A stretch of 64,000 bases of DNA from Diphasiastrum complanatum (GCA_029204225.1 CM055103.1:41747368-41811367); one strand, 5' to 3'. Positions 39,201 to 46,974 are shown, numbered from the stretch's first letter. Notes: generated from the sequence alone by a model not told the origin. A program made the numbers and translations.

Positions 39201-40768
39201 CCAGCATCCCACCTAAGGAACTAGTGATTGATAAGACTCATGTCTTCACCCACTCTTATACAACCACAGCCATATTCCAAAGGGTGCTTATGGGATTACC
39301 AACTCTACATGCAGTCCATTCTAGTGGTGGTAGGAGTCACCCTTTACTTAGAGTCATAGTCCTAACACCTAACCACTAAGGGTATCCCCCTGGCTAATTA
39401 CACTTAATCAACCCCAGCATGACTCTAGTCAATTAGGGACGTAACAGTTGTAGAAACCCTTTTCCTTCGATTCTGATGATGTGTCGAACATCGTTGGCAT
39501 TGTATGCTTCACTATTATCTCTTCCCTCCCCTCTATTTCTGTTTCAAATTAGTTTTGTCATTAAAAAGATACACTACAACTCCAATATCGTTGTCTACAT
39601 AGTACATTGTATGCCCATGTATGCCTAGAGTGGAATCAAACTCCAGACCTCGAGGCAAGGAAAGGAGAGCTTTCAAGCAACAATACACTTACTGAAGGAC
39701 ACTGACTGTATTGACTTCATCATGCCAAATATTACAAATACATTGGTTGCCCAATCCATTAGGAAATATTCAAGAAAGAAGAAGTATCTATTTTGGAATC
39801 CTGCCATCTCAGGTATAAAATGTCAAGACCAATGCACATTGTCATTTTCCACATTTATATATACGATATCAAAGACCAGGGAGAGCCAAGATTATTTTCT
39901 AGGGGTGATACCAGGGGAATAACACAAAGGATACATCACTTTCTTCTTCTCCACACAGCAAGGACTGTGAGGTTGGAAGGATTGGTGAAGAGTGGGTACT
40001 GTTAAAGACTTCAGACAAGGACAGCTTGGAGCAGCAATACATAATTAAAAAAAAGAACCAAGCAACGACCCCCGTACAGACATTGGCACCCTCAAAGACA
40101 CATTGTCTATATAGACAGCAACCAATTTAATACAGCTACATAGATGTATTGATACTATATTCCATTATCCAGTTCTATCCAAAGGCTGATTGCCTATAGC
40201 CCTTGTACTTACAATTACATTAGTAACAATTTGATTGCGTCAGTGATACAAAATCGTAGATTAGCATAGTGCTTATAAAAACAGCAGATTTGTTGGCCAG
40301 GTGAAATGAAAGTTTGAACGGTTTCAGGAGATGAAATTTGCTTAAGAAACTGACCTTCACCAATGGATTAGCTTGGAGTATCATCGCCCACTTTTGCATA
40401 TCTTTACCAGCAACTGCTTCATCTACAGCAATGCGGCATAAGAAACCAATTCCAGTAATGATAACTCCCACCCTATCACCAGCAACGGAATCTAGGGCAG
40501 CCTGTAGCTCCTGGAGTCCTCTTTCCATCGACAAAATCTGCTCTTTCACAAGTTTGCAAACCTCCTTTACGGTCTGATCGATTACAGCCGGGTGAAGAGA
40601 AGAAAAGCAATGGGCTATAGCTCCCTGTGCAAGCCCAGACTGGAGGCGTCCAGTGCAGCTTGCCTTGAACCTCTCAAAAATGGCGATGACTGCATGGCGC
40701 TGTACTACAGGGTGATCGATTTGAAGCTTTTCGTAGAGGATCCCGAAGCCGTCGCGAGCAGCTGCCAT
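6717..40768 (-). CDS. RST1: RST1 / focadhesin homologue, 5' nine exons (partial gene)
   Basis: This is the host gene of the window, read right to left as join of complement(40355..40768, 17443..17730, 14190..14273, 12882..13149, 11659..11924, 11090..11264, 10847..11038, 9805..10001, 6717..6817). Exon phases chain without conflict (0/0, 0/0, 0/0, 0/1, 1/0, 0/1, 1/1, 1/0, 0/2), which is strong internal evidence. The total is 1985 nt, about 661 codons, all helical and leucine-rich as in ARM/HEAT repeat proteins. I recognise the N-terminal pattern ([13 protein letters not shown], then [11 protein letters not shown]) as RST1, the plant relative of animal focadhesin (DUF3730 family, about 1800 residues). 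RST1 is known from Arabidopsis wax and embryo mutants and, with RIPR, bridges the cytosolic RNA exosome to the Ski complex. The rest of the gene should lie left of this window. The family name is from memory of the protein; the gene structure is seen directly. Confidence 0.78.
6955..7612 (+). mobile_element. LINE-A: 5'-truncated LINE 3' end
   Basis: The region translates, with stops, as the last part of a LINE ORF2 homologous to [33 protein letters not shown], then LLLREM. It continues open at 7042-7347 with QHLITSFF (7141-7164) and an acidic, proline-rich tail ending MGIKRFFRD. The 3' UTR follows, with stem-loop tgcccttgggca (7586-7597) and the end acattaatatata, as in LINE-B. It lies in intron 8 of RST1, antisense to the gene. 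Confidence 0.75.
7613..8964 (+). pseudogene. LINE-B ORF2 C-terminal part
   Basis: One frame, with a single TGA at 8401-8403. The part before the stop has the RT-distal motif [14 protein letters not shown] and [20 protein letters not shown], usual after the RT core of plant and animal LINEs. After the stop comes the zinc motif CQLC...HFIFRC (8497-8553, CX2CX9HX4C). Next is a QPQITSFF motif (8725-8748) followed by basic residues and a run of aspartates. RT catalytic residues lie upstream of the truncation and are absent. Assignment to a LINE clade is not possible from this part. Confidence 0.82.
9193..9269. repeat. TTTC/CT microsatellite at LINE-B 3' end
   Basis: Three to four TTTC units followed by 30 CT units (9210-9269). 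It directly follows the LINE end and may have grown from its simple-repeat tail. Confidence 0.9.
9805..10001 (-). CDS. RST1: RST1 exon 8
   Basis: The exon is 197 nt, entering in phase 1 after acceptor aatttcttcag and leaving in phase 0 at GCCATTTTG with a consensus donor gtaaga. It encodes [18 protein letters not shown], then [17 protein letters not shown] and [16 protein letters not shown], a helix-turn-helix ARM-type pattern. Confidence 0.78.
10627..10706. repeat. Imperfect hairpin (inverted repeat) in RST1 intron 7
   Basis: Arms 10627-10658 and 10675-10706 are complementary over 32 bases with about three mismatches, separated by a 16-base AT-rich loop. The fold would be in the RST1 pre-mRNA. 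It may be a fold-back element or a small-RNA precursor; neither is shown. Confidence 0.75.
10847..11038 (-). CDS. RST1: RST1 exon 7 (probable)
   Basis: The exon is 192 nt, entering in phase 1 after acceptor tttgcttttag and leaving in phase 1 at GCTTTAAAAG with donor gtagcc. It encodes [16 protein letters not shown], a lysine stretch with an A9 run in the DNA (a likely spot for sequencing or replication slippage), [15 protein letters not shown] and [17 protein letters not shown]. Both borders fit neighbouring exons. Confidence 0.65.
11090..11264 (-). CDS. RST1: RST1 exon 6 (probable)
   Basis: The exon is 175 nt, phase 0 to 1. Its acceptor is catcaaaattgatgcag-like (tgatgcag before GAGAAGCTTGG) and its donor is AATAAAG followed by gtctaa. 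It encodes [16 protein letters not shown] and [18 protein letters not shown]. The following intron would be only 51 nt, which is short for a plant; a different donor within this exon cannot be excluded. Confidence 0.62.
11659..11924 (-). CDS. RST1: RST1 exon 5
   Basis: The exon is 266 nt, entering in phase 1 (AC completes the split codon to GAC) and leaving in phase 0 at TGGTCACAG with donor gtatat. The acceptor chosen is atgtaaatgcag at 11926-11925, because only it agrees with the phase of exon 4; an acceptor at ctgaag (exon start 11967) would also give an open frame but breaks the phase. It encodes [45 protein letters not shown] and [12 protein letters not shown]. Confidence 0.75.
12882..13149 (-). 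CDS. RST1: RST1 exon 4
   Basis: The exon is 268 nt, starting in phase 0 after acceptor tatggacag and ending in phase 1 at AATTCAAAAG with donor gtaaaa. It encodes [48 protein letters not shown] and [13 protein letters not shown], consecutive hydrophobic ARM-like helices. The conceptual reading continues into intron and stops soon after the donor. Confidence 0.8.
14190..14273 (-). CDS. RST1: RST1 exon 3
   Basis: A small exon of 28 codons, phase 0 to 0, acceptor tattttgcag before GAGATTGAT and donor AGAGACAG followed by gtagtc. It encodes [18 protein letters not shown] and [10 protein letters not shown]. It is too short to be found by ORF length; it was placed by splice signals, phase and the helical pattern of the neighbours. 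Confidence 0.75.
14455..14600 (-). repeat. GTTCC/GGAAC palindromic repeat, copy 1
   Basis: On the minus strand: acacccatat, an A-rich run, then cacgttccggaacgccc followed by tgcatctttgga. The same order occurs in copies 2, 4 and 6. I recognise no known transposon ends or tRNA-like promoter boxes. Confidence 0.6.
14600..14745 (-). repeat. GTTCC/GGAAC palindromic repeat, copy 2 (tandem with copy 1)
   Basis: On the minus strand: atacccatattggc, a run of 13 A, ttgcgttccggg, a short inverted core (gggaaaccc / gggaaatccc), cccggaacgcgttc, then tgcaaccttgattt. It abuts copy 1, forming a tandem pair. Confidence 0.6.
14943..15057. repeat. GC-rich palindromic patch
   Basis: About 115 bp of very high GC content inside AT-rich intron 2 of RST1. 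It is built of C/G runs that pair with each other (ggggggcgttgcccccc and ggggggctaccgcccccc), with a repeated accccc/ggggg pattern. It has no relation to its flanks and codes for nothing recognised. Confidence 0.7.
15225..15330. repeat. Palindromic repeat, GATCCGC variant (copy 3)
   Basis: After an A-rich run, the motifs gatccgggtcgcggatc and gcggatcacgatccgc form two neighbouring inverted repeats, followed by tgcaaca. The layout resembles the GTTCC copies with a different core, so relation is probable but not certain. Confidence 0.45.
15535..15660 (+). repeat. GTTCC/GGAAC palindromic repeat, copy 4
   Basis: tacaaaaaaaactatattag is followed by cgttccgaacagcattcc, gctgtccgaaacg, ttgttccggaatgc, cccggaacacgttcc and tgcaaagttac. 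Same order as copies 1, 2 and 6, on the plus strand. Confidence 0.55.
17443..17730 (-). CDS. RST1: RST1 exon 2
   Basis: The exon is 288 nt (96 codons), phase 0 to 0. Its acceptor is ctttggtgcag before GCTTTGGTG and its donor is CAGTCCAG followed by gtttgt. It encodes [14 protein letters not shown], then [17 protein letters not shown] and [18 protein letters not shown], amphipathic helices matching the second segment of RST1. It joins in phase to exon 1 (PLVK then ALVSREEA), with no sign of a missing exon. Confidence 0.82.
17731..20175. other. RST1 intron 1, 3' end, no feature seen
   Basis: AT-rich sequence with no coding pattern on either strand that I can support. Confidence 0.45.
20176..20521. 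repeat. 173 bp tandem duplication
   Basis: Units 20176-20348 and 20349-20521 are nearly identical (a handful of differences by eye, for example ctttcagc/ctttgggc). It is a recent local duplication in RST1 intron 1, with no coding content seen. Confidence 0.88.
20856..22510 (+). mobile_element. Copia-A: LTR end, PBS, gag and protease remnant
   Basis: A possible short or truncated LTR (from tgttggaatc at 20856) ends in tttcaaca at 21004 and is followed by PBS tggtatcagatcc (21005-21017). Downstream, in several frames with stops, is a Ty1/copia Gag: [25 protein letters not shown] (UBN2 domain), [16 protein letters not shown], and [13 protein letters not shown]. Near 22190-22500 it ends with a copia protease-type segment ([31 protein letters not shown]). 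Integrase and RT are missing and no right LTR is seen. Confidence 0.75.
22555..22650 (-). repeat. GTTCC/GGAAC palindromic repeat, copy 5
   Basis: tattccggaacgcgttccgg and ggaatgcgttctgg flank a C/G-run core (gggggatcacgaccccccc) on the minus strand, then tgcaagcc. The homopolymer on the other side is T rather than A, so this copy is rearranged or only partly related. It adjoins the end of Copia-A. Confidence 0.5.
22651..23604. other. RST1 intron 1 between Copia-A and Gypsy-2, nothing assigned
   Basis: Mixed composition, slightly richer in GC near 23150-23330 and 23450-23600. Short open frames exist, but none match a family I know. Possibly part of an older element interrupted by Gypsy-2. Confidence 0.4.
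23605..23961 (+). repeat. Gypsy-2 5' LTR
   Basis: 357 bp, TG...CA ends. It contains tactctatatcagggag about 75 bp before its end, a possible promoter element. The pair with 28983-29341 defines the borders. Confidence 0.93.
23963..23975 (+). other. Gypsy-2 primer binding site
   Basis: TGGTATCAGATCC, one base after the LTR, fits initiator methionine tRNA over its first ten bases. Confidence 0.85.
24186..25370 (+). CDS. gag: Gypsy-2 Gag polyprotein
   Basis: 394 codons, ATG in context gaagATGACC. Order: acidic N-terminus with [21 protein letters not shown] (coiled-coil-like), a serine/proline linker, the retrotransposon Gag (capsid) domain with [14 protein letters not shown] and [14 protein letters not shown], a lysine-rich stretch, and the zinc knuckle [14 protein letters not shown] (CX2CX4HX4C). 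It forms the particle and binds genomic RNA. It ends in TGA at 25368-25370, overlapping the pol frame by 11 nt. Confidence 0.95.
   Translation: MTTPQGPDQPPERGFDELETEALTYRKGKEPMEVEEQEQFAEELDELVTKERFLQLVTEVDELKLAIANFKSSVDDSFAELKNLILSSAKGSLPSTSQLSPSPLPSVSGETLRSHPSVFKDLKPPTFNGEEKDRNADILQTFLSKWKNIHALKQTPDHLQAIEASLSLGPMAYKWWLNLQETGQTPRSWKAFEEAFLREFLPENELDRAWEAWERTVMDKSLIQYISQYREAILKIKNMDDYQKIRGFVRGLKDEYKVEVQRNSPTTLEQALRYAQIYDDSVGRKKARQQPLSEQPSQKDFQFKKKFLKRKKEDKFKSEAPHKRPSLIQPLKPDDFEKAKQERLCFVCMGKGHTVRQCPKGPFTKKDKKDKKQVHLVQTVTFPSDSATSEISVS
25360..28971 (+). CDS. pol: Gypsy-2 Pol polyprotein (PR-RT-RH-IN-chromodomain)
   Basis: 1203 codons open, in the +1 frame relative to gag. The frame opens at GTG 25360; the first in-frame ATG is 25405. 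Protease motif [11 protein letters not shown] (Asp codons 25492-25497). RT with [15 protein letters not shown] and catalytic FLDD (Asp codons 26533-26538). RNase H with [10 protein letters not shown] (Asp 26977). Integrase with HHCC finger and the D,D,E triad at codons 27916, 28099 and 28207 (35 residues between the last two). A chromodomain ends the protein ([16 protein letters not shown], about 28800-28960). All catalytic residues looked for are present, so the enzyme may be functional. An acidic serine-rich linker lies between RNase H and integrase. Confidence 0.96.
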   Translation: MYHEDHEHCCQLTTAMLARPFSFGPHDLVRMHGKVGNQSVRVMVDDGATHNFINYTLVKKLELPEVPSLHRYIVSLAKGEDEKIWETMVSNLNLGIQGYQDEINFQIMHLDRTGIVLGRDWLYSLGPSLHRNYQENTLSFQHKGREIQLHGEHDVPNSPMVCSSELCQLIGDEDHQVFLCDFQFIPEVSISSSIQQKISKLETLLSKFKDVFPEDLPHSLPPSREVDHVINLVPGTAPVSKPPYRVSRTEDEEITRQLTDYLGKGQIQTSSSPWASPVLLVKKKEGSMRLCVDYRALNKVTIKNKYPMPRADELFDQLDGAKFFSKIDLRSGYHQVRIKSEDISKTAFRTRHGHYEFKVMPFGLTNAPATFMTLMNSVLRPYLGKFVVVFLDDILVYSKTRNEHLKHLRKVFRLLRKHKLYAKQSKCEFFVEEVAYLGHITSSNGIKMDPNKVKAILSWLRPQNILELQIFLGLAGYYRRFVKEYAQIAVPMTNLLKGKGKEFIWESAQQESFDALKTALATAPVLKVVDPNQPFVVETDASDFAVGVVLTQGGRPVAFESKKLEPAQTRYSAYEKELFSIVHALKTWRHYLYGANFEVLTDHESLRYLCNQPELRGRKARWAELMQEFDMSIRYRRGKFNTVADALSKMPMINELSFTQIRNELLESLRGKCQHDAFFSTIWNSVQSGQLQTPEPVPRAGASSSKNTAASVEDDDESEYTSSDDVEDSEPVLPKQTPMVEGRLTQGFKWKQYSIQDEYLLYRDRVCVPNSEDYRHQVLYECHDNPSAGHPGIQKTYELLRRQFFWPSMKKDVHQYVTSCQKCQVNKAERLKAGGLLHPLEIPAGKWESISMDFIVGLPKTQKGNDAIWVTVDRLTKMAHFIPTKTTVRAPELVRLFVDGLFKLYGLPSGIVSDRDSKFTGNFWKAVFHHLHTKLNMSTTDHPQTDGQTERVNQVLEDMLRAYVSKRQTNWEEYLSILEFAYISTKHSATGYSPFMLMYGFQPRSPTAVGFKQEKVEAARNFLEDLNQMIEHAKRSIRQSQDRARHYADPHRRDVQFSTGEKVYLRVPVDSKTLKSGVCAKLSPRYCGPFTISRRLGEVTYELELPHSSKVFPVFHVSQLRKALTRSDNLVGDSVLVLPLDPQQPPHEPEEILDSRETQTRHTLYREYLVKWNDQPVENATWERGSVLRKIFPDFVLEDQDGS
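28971..28982 (+). other. Gypsy-2 polypurine tract
   Basis: aagggggagggag lies immediately before the 3' LTR and overlaps the pol stop codon region. Confidence 0.8.
28983..29341 (+). repeat. Gypsy-2 3' LTR
   Basis: 359 bp copy of 23605-23961 with about 15 differences. The ends match except for small indels near the right border. Confidence 0.93.
29342..30300. repeat. Intron 1 sequence with duplicated GA microsatellites
   Basis: A purine-rich block (29560-29740, agaggcaaagg-like repeats) is followed by two similar units at 29960-30050 and 30055-30131. Each reads roughly tggctygttgtrtttttg, then a short spacer and a GA tract of about 20 and 14 units. The GA run has been duplicated with its flank. 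No gene seen. Confidence 0.6.
30310..30500 (+). repeat. GTTCC/GGAAC palindromic repeat, copy 6
   Basis: ttgcaaaaagtaccataa, acacccatatccacac, a run of 11 A, cacgttccaggcaaacg, gttaaaaaccc, gacgtgttccggaacgctcc and tgcaactctgga. This aligns along most of its length with copy 1, so these are members of one dispersed family. Confidence 0.62.
30501..31393. other. RST1 intron 1, no feature seen
   Basis: AT-rich sequence up to the insertion site of Gypsy-3. No coding signal and no repeat recognised. Confidence 0.5.
31394..31872 (+). repeat. Gypsy-3 5' LTR
   Basis: 479 bp, tgttagagct to gcttgtgaca, the longest LTR copy of this family here. Confidence 0.93.
31875..31886 (+). other. Gypsy-3 primer binding site, one base lost
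   Basis: TGGTACAGAGCC against TGGTATCAGAGCC in Gypsy-1. A one-base deletion within the tRNA-pairing region would impair priming. Confidence 0.8.
32386..34600 (+). pseudogene. Gypsy-3 RT end, RNase H, integrase, chromodomain (broken)
   Basis: Colinear with 3228-5469 of Gypsy-1. RT end: [25 protein letters not shown] is recognisable, with a stop at NYS. RNase H lies near 32780-33100. Integrase is mostly open at 33123-34175 ([22 protein letters not shown]), with the catalytic-region motif [10 protein letters not shown] carrying a P-to-F change. A stop at ENRTY and a small deletion near 34215 follow. The chromodomain at 34274-34600 is readable ([15 protein letters not shown]). Confidence 0.9.
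34622..34896 (+). repeat. Gypsy-3 3' LTR (internally deleted)
   Basis: 275 bp. It follows the 5' LTR to gaggacata, then jumps to ggggccatgc, losing about 200 bp. The outer ends are intact. Confidence 0.92.
34902..35269. other. RST1 intron 1 between Gypsy-3 and Gypsy-4
   Basis: About 370 bp of AT-rich sequence with no feature seen. Confidence 0.5.
35548..36732 (+). pseudogene. Gypsy-4 integrase and chromodomain
   Basis: The zinc-finger end ([20 protein letters not shown]) is in one frame to about 35690; there a lost base shifts frame at the first catalytic Asp motif. The remainder is open at 35698-36732: [31 protein letters not shown], and [13 protein letters not shown] (usual Q changed to E). 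The end is a chromodomain with HPVRWKG...DSWEQ, where the usual aromatic before V is replaced. Confidence 0.88.
36761..37252 (+). repeat. Gypsy-4 3' LTR
   Basis: Its first 280 bases match 35270-35547 closely. It contains aaggtataagtatacc, a possible TATA-type element. Right border inferred from a TG...CA structure. Confidence 0.75.
37480..37985. promoter_or_regulatory. Cluster of CATGCA (RY-type) motifs in RST1 intron 1
   Basis: At least a dozen CATGCA/TGCATG hexamers in about 500 bp, for example near 37483, 37538, 37549, 37628, 37653, 37665, 37680, 37763, 37800, 37840, 37952 and 37980. CATGCA is the core of the RY element bound by B3-domain regulators of seed genes. Whether this is regulatory, or just a repetitive word in an old transposon, is not decided by the sequence. 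Confidence 0.45.
37986..38956. other. RST1 intron 1, no feature seen
   Basis: AT-rich sequence with no supported coding region. Confidence 0.45.
38957..39446 (-). repeat. Probable LTR (solo or element 5' end)
   Basis: On the minus strand it starts tgttacgtccc (39446) and runs to about 38957, where tggtattggagc, resembling the initiator-Met PBS, follows, then [18 protein letters not shown]-like leader coding. That order fits a 5' LTR and leader of a Ty3 element in the same orientation as RST1. No second LTR was seen and the CA end is not clear. Confidence 0.4.
39447..40354. other. RST1 intron 1, 5' end, no feature seen
   Basis: About 900 bp downstream of exon 1 on the gene strand. No coding or repeat signal that I can support. 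Confidence 0.45.
40355..40768 (-). CDS. RST1: RST1 exon 1 with start codon
   Basis: The exon holds 138 codons. ATG is the complement of 40766-40768, preceded by taacg and followed by GCA GCT GCT, a typical plant initiation context. It ends in CCATTGGTGAAG with donor gtcagt (GT at 40354-40353), phase 0. The product begins [16 protein letters not shown] and contains [28 protein letters not shown] and [15 protein letters not shown], the N-terminal helices of RST1. Reading past the donor gives a hydrophobic tail and a stop, so the donor is needed. A short CT/GA tract lies about 150 bp upstream. The next exon is 22.6 kb away. Confidence 0.82.
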
Positions 40769-40918
40769 CGTTAGAACGTTAGTACAGAAAGCTTTCTTCT
40801 TTCTGTAACAAGCCCATCATGGCCAGTTTGAACTAGTGCAATGGACCTTTTTTTTTGTGCAAAAGTCGATATCTATAATATGTATAGGGGGGCATGTAAG
40901 TTTAAGTTTTGGAGCTTT

Positions 40919-40943
40919 TTTCTCTCTCTCTCTCTCTCTTTCT
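40919..40943. repeat. Short CT/GA tract upstream of RST1 start
   Basis: About eleven CT units (GA on the gene strand) lie some 150 bp before the RST1 ATG. GA/CT tracts are common in plant 5' UTRs and core promoters, so this may be in the leader or promoter. No TATA box could be assigned with confidence. Confidence 0.5.
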
Positions 40944-41172
40944 CCCCATTGCCCACATGAGTTTTTTTTAGACTGTTTCTTGGATGTGCACTAGGATCTA
41001 GTTTGCTGAGACTAGCTGCCTCAGCCAGCTAGTTCTTGGCTTCAAATACTCATCTCGGCTATGTTGTCACAACCAGGAACTAGCTCACAAATTTACCCCA
41101 TGTGGGAAAAGTCAATTTCAGACACTAGTTCCTAGTTGAATAGCCAAGAACTGGCTTGTTCGTGTGGTCAGA

Positions 41173-41175
<3 letters not shown>

Positions 41176-41235
<60 letters not shown>
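41176..41235. repeat. CT microsatellite
   Basis: Thirty CT units, about 410 bp upstream of the RST1 start codon. May lie in the promoter region. Confidence 0.95.
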
Positions 41236-41239
<4 letters not shown>

Positions 41240-43287
41240 CTTTGCTTATATTAATGAAGGATGAGAAAAATCATCAATGTACAAAAGGATGAGAGTACAT
41301 GGAATGATAATGCCAAATGGTAAAAGAGCAATTACGCTAATATGCTCAATAAAGCATAAGACTCTATCTTAGCCACTTCTACATCGATAGATAAAACTCA
41401 TTTGGAACACTGACAGACATAAATGGTTGATCGGTCTACTGGTGACTATGAGCTAAACATCAAGAGGAGCTTGCTACTTTTAGGTGATCGATGTGCATAA
41501 GCTCTCTTCTTCGCTAAGTTCTTTGAGCAATTAGCTTGTGCAACACACCATTGTGTGCACCCCTTTTTCAAAGTGCTTCATCAAGTGCATGGAAAATTTT
41601 TAATTACAATTGATCATTGGACATTGGCATTTGAGTGACGATCAAATCTCTACTCCTTTTATTGTTCTTCTACACTACATTGTTGAACAAAATTAGTCAT
41701 TAGAGAACTTTCTAATATAGGAGATTAACATTATTGTTGTAAAATGAGTCTCCTTCTAGGATGACAATGGTGTACATCCATGATTCTTCTTTTAGGAACA
41801 AAAGTGAAAATAGCTTCTAACTCCAATAGTTCGTTCATAGATATTAAACTTTTCTTCCCTCTGACAATCATTTCATGTGAAAAATTACAAGTTTGAAAGA
41901 AGATCTAGTTGAAGAAGAGCCTCGTGATGTTTTTTCTTATCTTTGTAAGGTCCAATGTATCTAAGAAGTAGTTTATAATGCTTCTTGTTTCTCAGTGCAC
42001 TCTTTTAAAATATTCAAGTTTATCCATCCTTCACTTAAAACTTCTCAATTACCACTTTTGATTAATATAAGTGTAATGTCCTTGTCTATACTCTATCACT
42101 TATATATATAATATTTTCTAATGACATATTTTAATTGATGTAGAAGACCATGTATGAAAGAAGTATTTACTCAAAAGCGAAACATAGCTAAAGTGTATTA
42201 ACAAGGATGAATCTAAGAGGAAAGGCCATTGTTTAATGGAAGCAAAAGGCCATGAGTCATGTCTCTCTCTATTCCCTTGCATTTAAAAATATAGAACCCA
42301 TTTTGGTTGGATGGGACATTTATTGAATGATACATATTTTAAGGTCATGGAGGAAGGCATGAAATGAATAGGAGTTCATTCTCTTATAGCTATATGAGGT
42401 TTGCATGGGGAAAGAAGTTGCTTACAACCCTTTTCTCTCTTTATTTAAATTTAGCAATTTTGGCCCATGAACAAGTGCATCTTTCTAATAATGAAAAATA
42501 AAAAATTACCACCAAAAAAATCTACATGTTTTAAGCTCAAATAGAAAGTTACTAAATTTGATATGAAGGAGGCAAAGATTGAAAAAATACCTTCTTCACG
42601 AAAACATTGGTGGAAATCAATGGTATCACCATAATCTATCCGGTGAAAAACATAACAATGTACTATAGGCAATATATATCAAGTATGAAAGATTTTATGT
42701 CCCCTTGGGTGATTACTTTCAAGTTCAATTCTGAAGGTCATAATAATATTCATGATATAGCTTGCATATTAAATTCTTTGCAAAATTTGACTACAACATA
42801 CTTCCAATACTAAAAACTTCTTAATCTTAACTCATATTGAGATGAGTCAAGCAAAAAAGTAACACCTTACAACCATATAGACAACTTGCTTGCCATAAAC
42901 CATGTTTTCTAATGCATAAAAAAGAGAAAAAGCTACTAGGGTTTTTAGATTGTTGTTGGCCATTTATAGTACATGCCCAACTCACGAAACAAATAAATAT
43001 GGAGGGCTTCCATTTTGAAAACATTGGAGCATCCGACAACGACAAAACTCAACATACTCAGTGGTTATTCAGCTGCAACTTAAGCATGAGATGCAGGCAC
43101 TCGTAGATCCACATATGGATTTTAATTCTTTCTCAACAATGGTCCAATCTCATGGAACAGTCGCAAGCAAACCTCAATAGGTCTATCTTCTACAAAATCA
43201 TAGTATATCACTGCCTCTCAAGCAACAAAGGAAGCAGTATGATTGAGAAACTTACTATTGGACGTTTCTCTGAAACTGTACGCTCAT
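41236..43287. other. Intergenic, no gene seen
   Basis: AT-rich. Short frames only, none with a recognised domain. Confidence 0.5.
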
Positions 43288-43502
43288 CGAAGGGTATGAA
43301 AAATATTTGTCGAAGGTTAATAGATTATATCACCACTTGTTTTAAAGCTAATGATTTGTTCTAACCATTATTGTTCTAATAGGTGGGTCGACAATGACGA
43401 CAATTATCGAGCAACTATCGAAGGGTATGAAAAATATTTGTCGAAGGTTAATAGATCATATCACCACTTGTTTTAAAGCTAATGACTTGTTCTAACCATT
43501 GT
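43288..43502. repeat. Tandem duplication, 131 bp period
   Basis: cgaagggtatgaaaaat to ttctaaccatt at 43288-43370 recurs at 43419-43502 with about three differences. The intervening 48 bp occurs once. Confidence 0.85.
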
Positions 43503-43879
43503 TATCAAGTAATTATTGTGTAACTTAACTGGATAAGTGAGAACGCAATATGGCTAAGTGCCAATTGCGATCAACAGCCAAACATAGTTGTTTTTAACTG
43601 TCATTTGGATAAGCCCATGTAACATTCCTATCTAGCATAAATAGCTGATCATTTCTAGAGTTAATCAGTTCATAGAGGGTCAATCGTAGAGTATTGTTGA
43701 AGTGCTATTAATTAGCAGAAGTACATCAAGTAGATATGATCAATGATTCCGAGTTAGTTTTGAGTATGAGGTTGCATCCACTATTATTTTTGTGCTCGCT
43801 ATTCATTTGATTTGTACTTGTTATTTACTTGCAGTTTTGTTTGAGCTATGGAATGATCGATGACCAATTAATGGGGAAC

Positions 43880-46240
43880 TATTTCAACTTTCAACTTACC
43901 AATGTTGCCAATGATTGGTATTTTAACCTGGAAGATTGGACCACATTACGAAAGGCATTCATCTTACGCTTCAAGGCTACTAGATTTATGGAGGATTTTC
44001 TCTTATAGCTCGAATGAGTGTATATTGAGAGCTACGAGTCTGTTAGAGATTCTAACAAAAGGGTCAAGAAATTAATGGGACAATGTACCCTTGCTTGCCT
44101 GATGCCAATGTGATGTCATGGTTTATGGCTGGATTGTCTAAAAGCATCTGATGCCACATGAAATGCACAAGCGAGTATGAAACCTTAGTGAAGCAAGTGT
44201 TGACATCATTCAAGAGGTGGACGAGAGCTCATAAAGTGATTTAGATAGCCCGATCGATCGATCTCAAGGGCTTTGTCGGGACAAGGGAAAGGGGAAGACT
44301 GAAGAGTCCAGTTCCACATCTTCTACCACAACCTGAATTGACAACTTCACTTAAGCATTGGAGAACCTACAAATCCAAAAAAATGATCAATTATAAAAGC
44401 TCACTATATGAGCTCCTTGGGACCGTGGATCAGAAGCTTAAGGATGTACAACTGGTATCTAGGCTACCACAACTGCCAGTCTATCCATGAAGGGAGGCCA
44501 CTTGGTCTCTGGTTTGCACAAGCAACCATACAGCTAATGAATGCCCACAACTACGCCAATGCTTGGAAAAAATGAGAAAAGACTGCCACTTGTGCGGCAT
44601 GAATGGATGATACCTCCGAGTGTAGATACAACCCTCGAGTACAAGTGGGTGCAAGGTAGTACTACCCCCATAGACAATCTGATAGGCAGTATCCATATAC
44701 ACCAAATCATAATCAACTACATGTTGCACTTCATGCACCGCGAGCCAATGAACAGTGGGGAATGATAGTCAAACCTCCTTGCCAAGCTGCTAATGTGAAT
44801 ACACTCATGTCCAAGCTTGAGTTTTCCGACCATCATATGAACCCTCCTTCCCTAGTGATGAAACATGTGTATTACATAGATGGGTATGAGAGTGAATTGG
44901 TGTCAGTTTATGCCAATCAAGTCTGGGGGACGACAAGTAGACCCCCTATCAAATGCTATGGGTGTGGAGGTAATCATTGTATTGTTGAATGCCCTAATAA
45001 GAGACAAGGACAAGCCTACATGCCACTCTACGAGGATTGTGTATATGGACACTCGTATCTGGACTGTCCTATCAAGAAGGAGAGAGATACTAAACCTGGA
45101 CCATTTGCATCAATAAACATGTAAAGCATGGAATCCCATGTAAACCACAATAAAACTCTCCCATATACCGTAACTTGAGCCCAAAATTAAAATGCACTAA
45201 CCAATACCAAAATCTCTGAGGAAAGCTAGTAGAGGTTCAATTGGGTCGTTTTATTCTGGGGGAGTATCCTAGCCCCACGACCGGGAAGGAAAACTTCAAG
45301 AGAATGCAAAAGTGTGTGGAAGTAGAACAGGCCAAATACTAGCAGGAGAGAGATCAAGAGAAAGTAAGATCTGATTCCATCTTGATTCCCAACCAGATCC
45401 CCACCAGAGAACCAACAAGCCCTCCGATTGAACTGGCCATTCCGTAGATACCTAGTCTGCACCCAATTGAACCTCAGGAAGGTAATACCCCTGATCCAAG
45501 AGCAAGAGAAAAGATAGAACTACAAGATCTCCTAATCTCCATGATAGGTATACCCCTAGGGACAATGTTTCATAGCAATCCAAACCTCTAGAATGATATG
45601 AAGAAATGGGTTAAGACTCCAAAAGGGATGAATTCACCCTCAACTCCTAATCCCCACCTTGAACCATATTCTCTAGAGCCTATCCATAGTGGTGGAGTAG
45701 AAGACGGGTACAAAGTCCACAACATAGATGTTAGATGGGAAACTGATGCTTCGAACATCTCGTTACTTATTGAGCATAAGGGCTTCGCTAAGGAATTTTC
45801 TATCATTGATGGTGGATCCGGGGTGAACATAATCTCATCCACATTGTATTGAGCTTGGAACCTAAGGGATGGATCCAATATCCTTCAGGATCAAACTAGC
45901 TGATCAATCAAGTGTGCGACCTATTGGCATGACAAGAGATGATCAAGTGAAAGTTGCAGATGTGCACTTCATGATCAACTTTGTCATATTAGACCTACCC
46001 AACACCCCGCAGTCCTACAAGGTCCTATTTGGAAGACTCTAGATGCGTGTTTTACATGCTCTCCATGATTGGAAAAAAGAAAGAATTATCTTACAAAATC
46101 AGAAGAAGGTAGTGAAGGTTTATCCAGCCACTTGGGAAGTTAAACTGGCATATCAATGGAGAATGATAACAAGCTTAGCTACTACTAAGCGAACCAAAGA
46201 AGAAGACACTGCATTGGAACACCCGAGACGTTGGAGGTGA
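43880..46240 (+). pseudogene. TAT-like Ty3 gag-protease remnant (TAT-1)
   Basis: Broken frames carry a Gag fragment (ANDWYFNLEDWTTLRKAF near 43910), then a zinc knuckle CYGCGGNHCIVEC (about 44955-44995, CX2CX3HX4C) with a second, degenerate one (CVYGHSYLDC). A retroviral-type protease segment follows: FSIIDGGSGVNIIS (about 45798-45838), PIGMTRDDQVKVADVHF and YKVLFGRL. The DGGSGVN protease and paired knuckles fit the non-chromovirus TAT/Athila branch of Ty3. Stops and frameshifts are many. No RT, integrase or LTRs were found. Confidence 0.7.
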
Positions 46241-46552
46241 ATAGTGATTAAGGATGACTCCCAAATTGAAATAGTTGATTGGATGGAGGCCTTAGCCATG
46301 GTCAATTGCTTGAATTTAATGATAGATCACTCAAGCCGGATGAATTTTCATGTTCTGCCCTCCCATCAGAATTTCATCCTTATCCATTTGTGTAAGAGGA
46401 GTGAGAGTTATCATTCAGCAAAAATGCAGAAAGAGTGTAGAACAATAGCGAATCTGTATAATAAGTTTTAAACACAACGATCAGATCACAATACAATCGC
46501 GCTGATAAGCGCATGATCCTGTTTATAGATTCAAAACAATTGCTACATTCTG

Positions 46553-46732
<180 letters not shown>

Positions 46733-46974
46733 AGGAGTCAGCTACTGTAAGACCCATCAATGTAAATAGATGATTTATGATGACACTTACAAGACTTCTT
46801 TCACCTGATCTGATTGATGTCCCTTACTTGTCTCGCTCATTTACATTTATAGCAGCTGGAAGATTTTGTATTATTCTAGCTTTACATTTACAAGATTACT
46901 TAACAGTTGATTAACTGCCTAATTAGACAGTCATTATTGGAGCATAAAGACGTAGACAATCTGTATTTTTTGCA

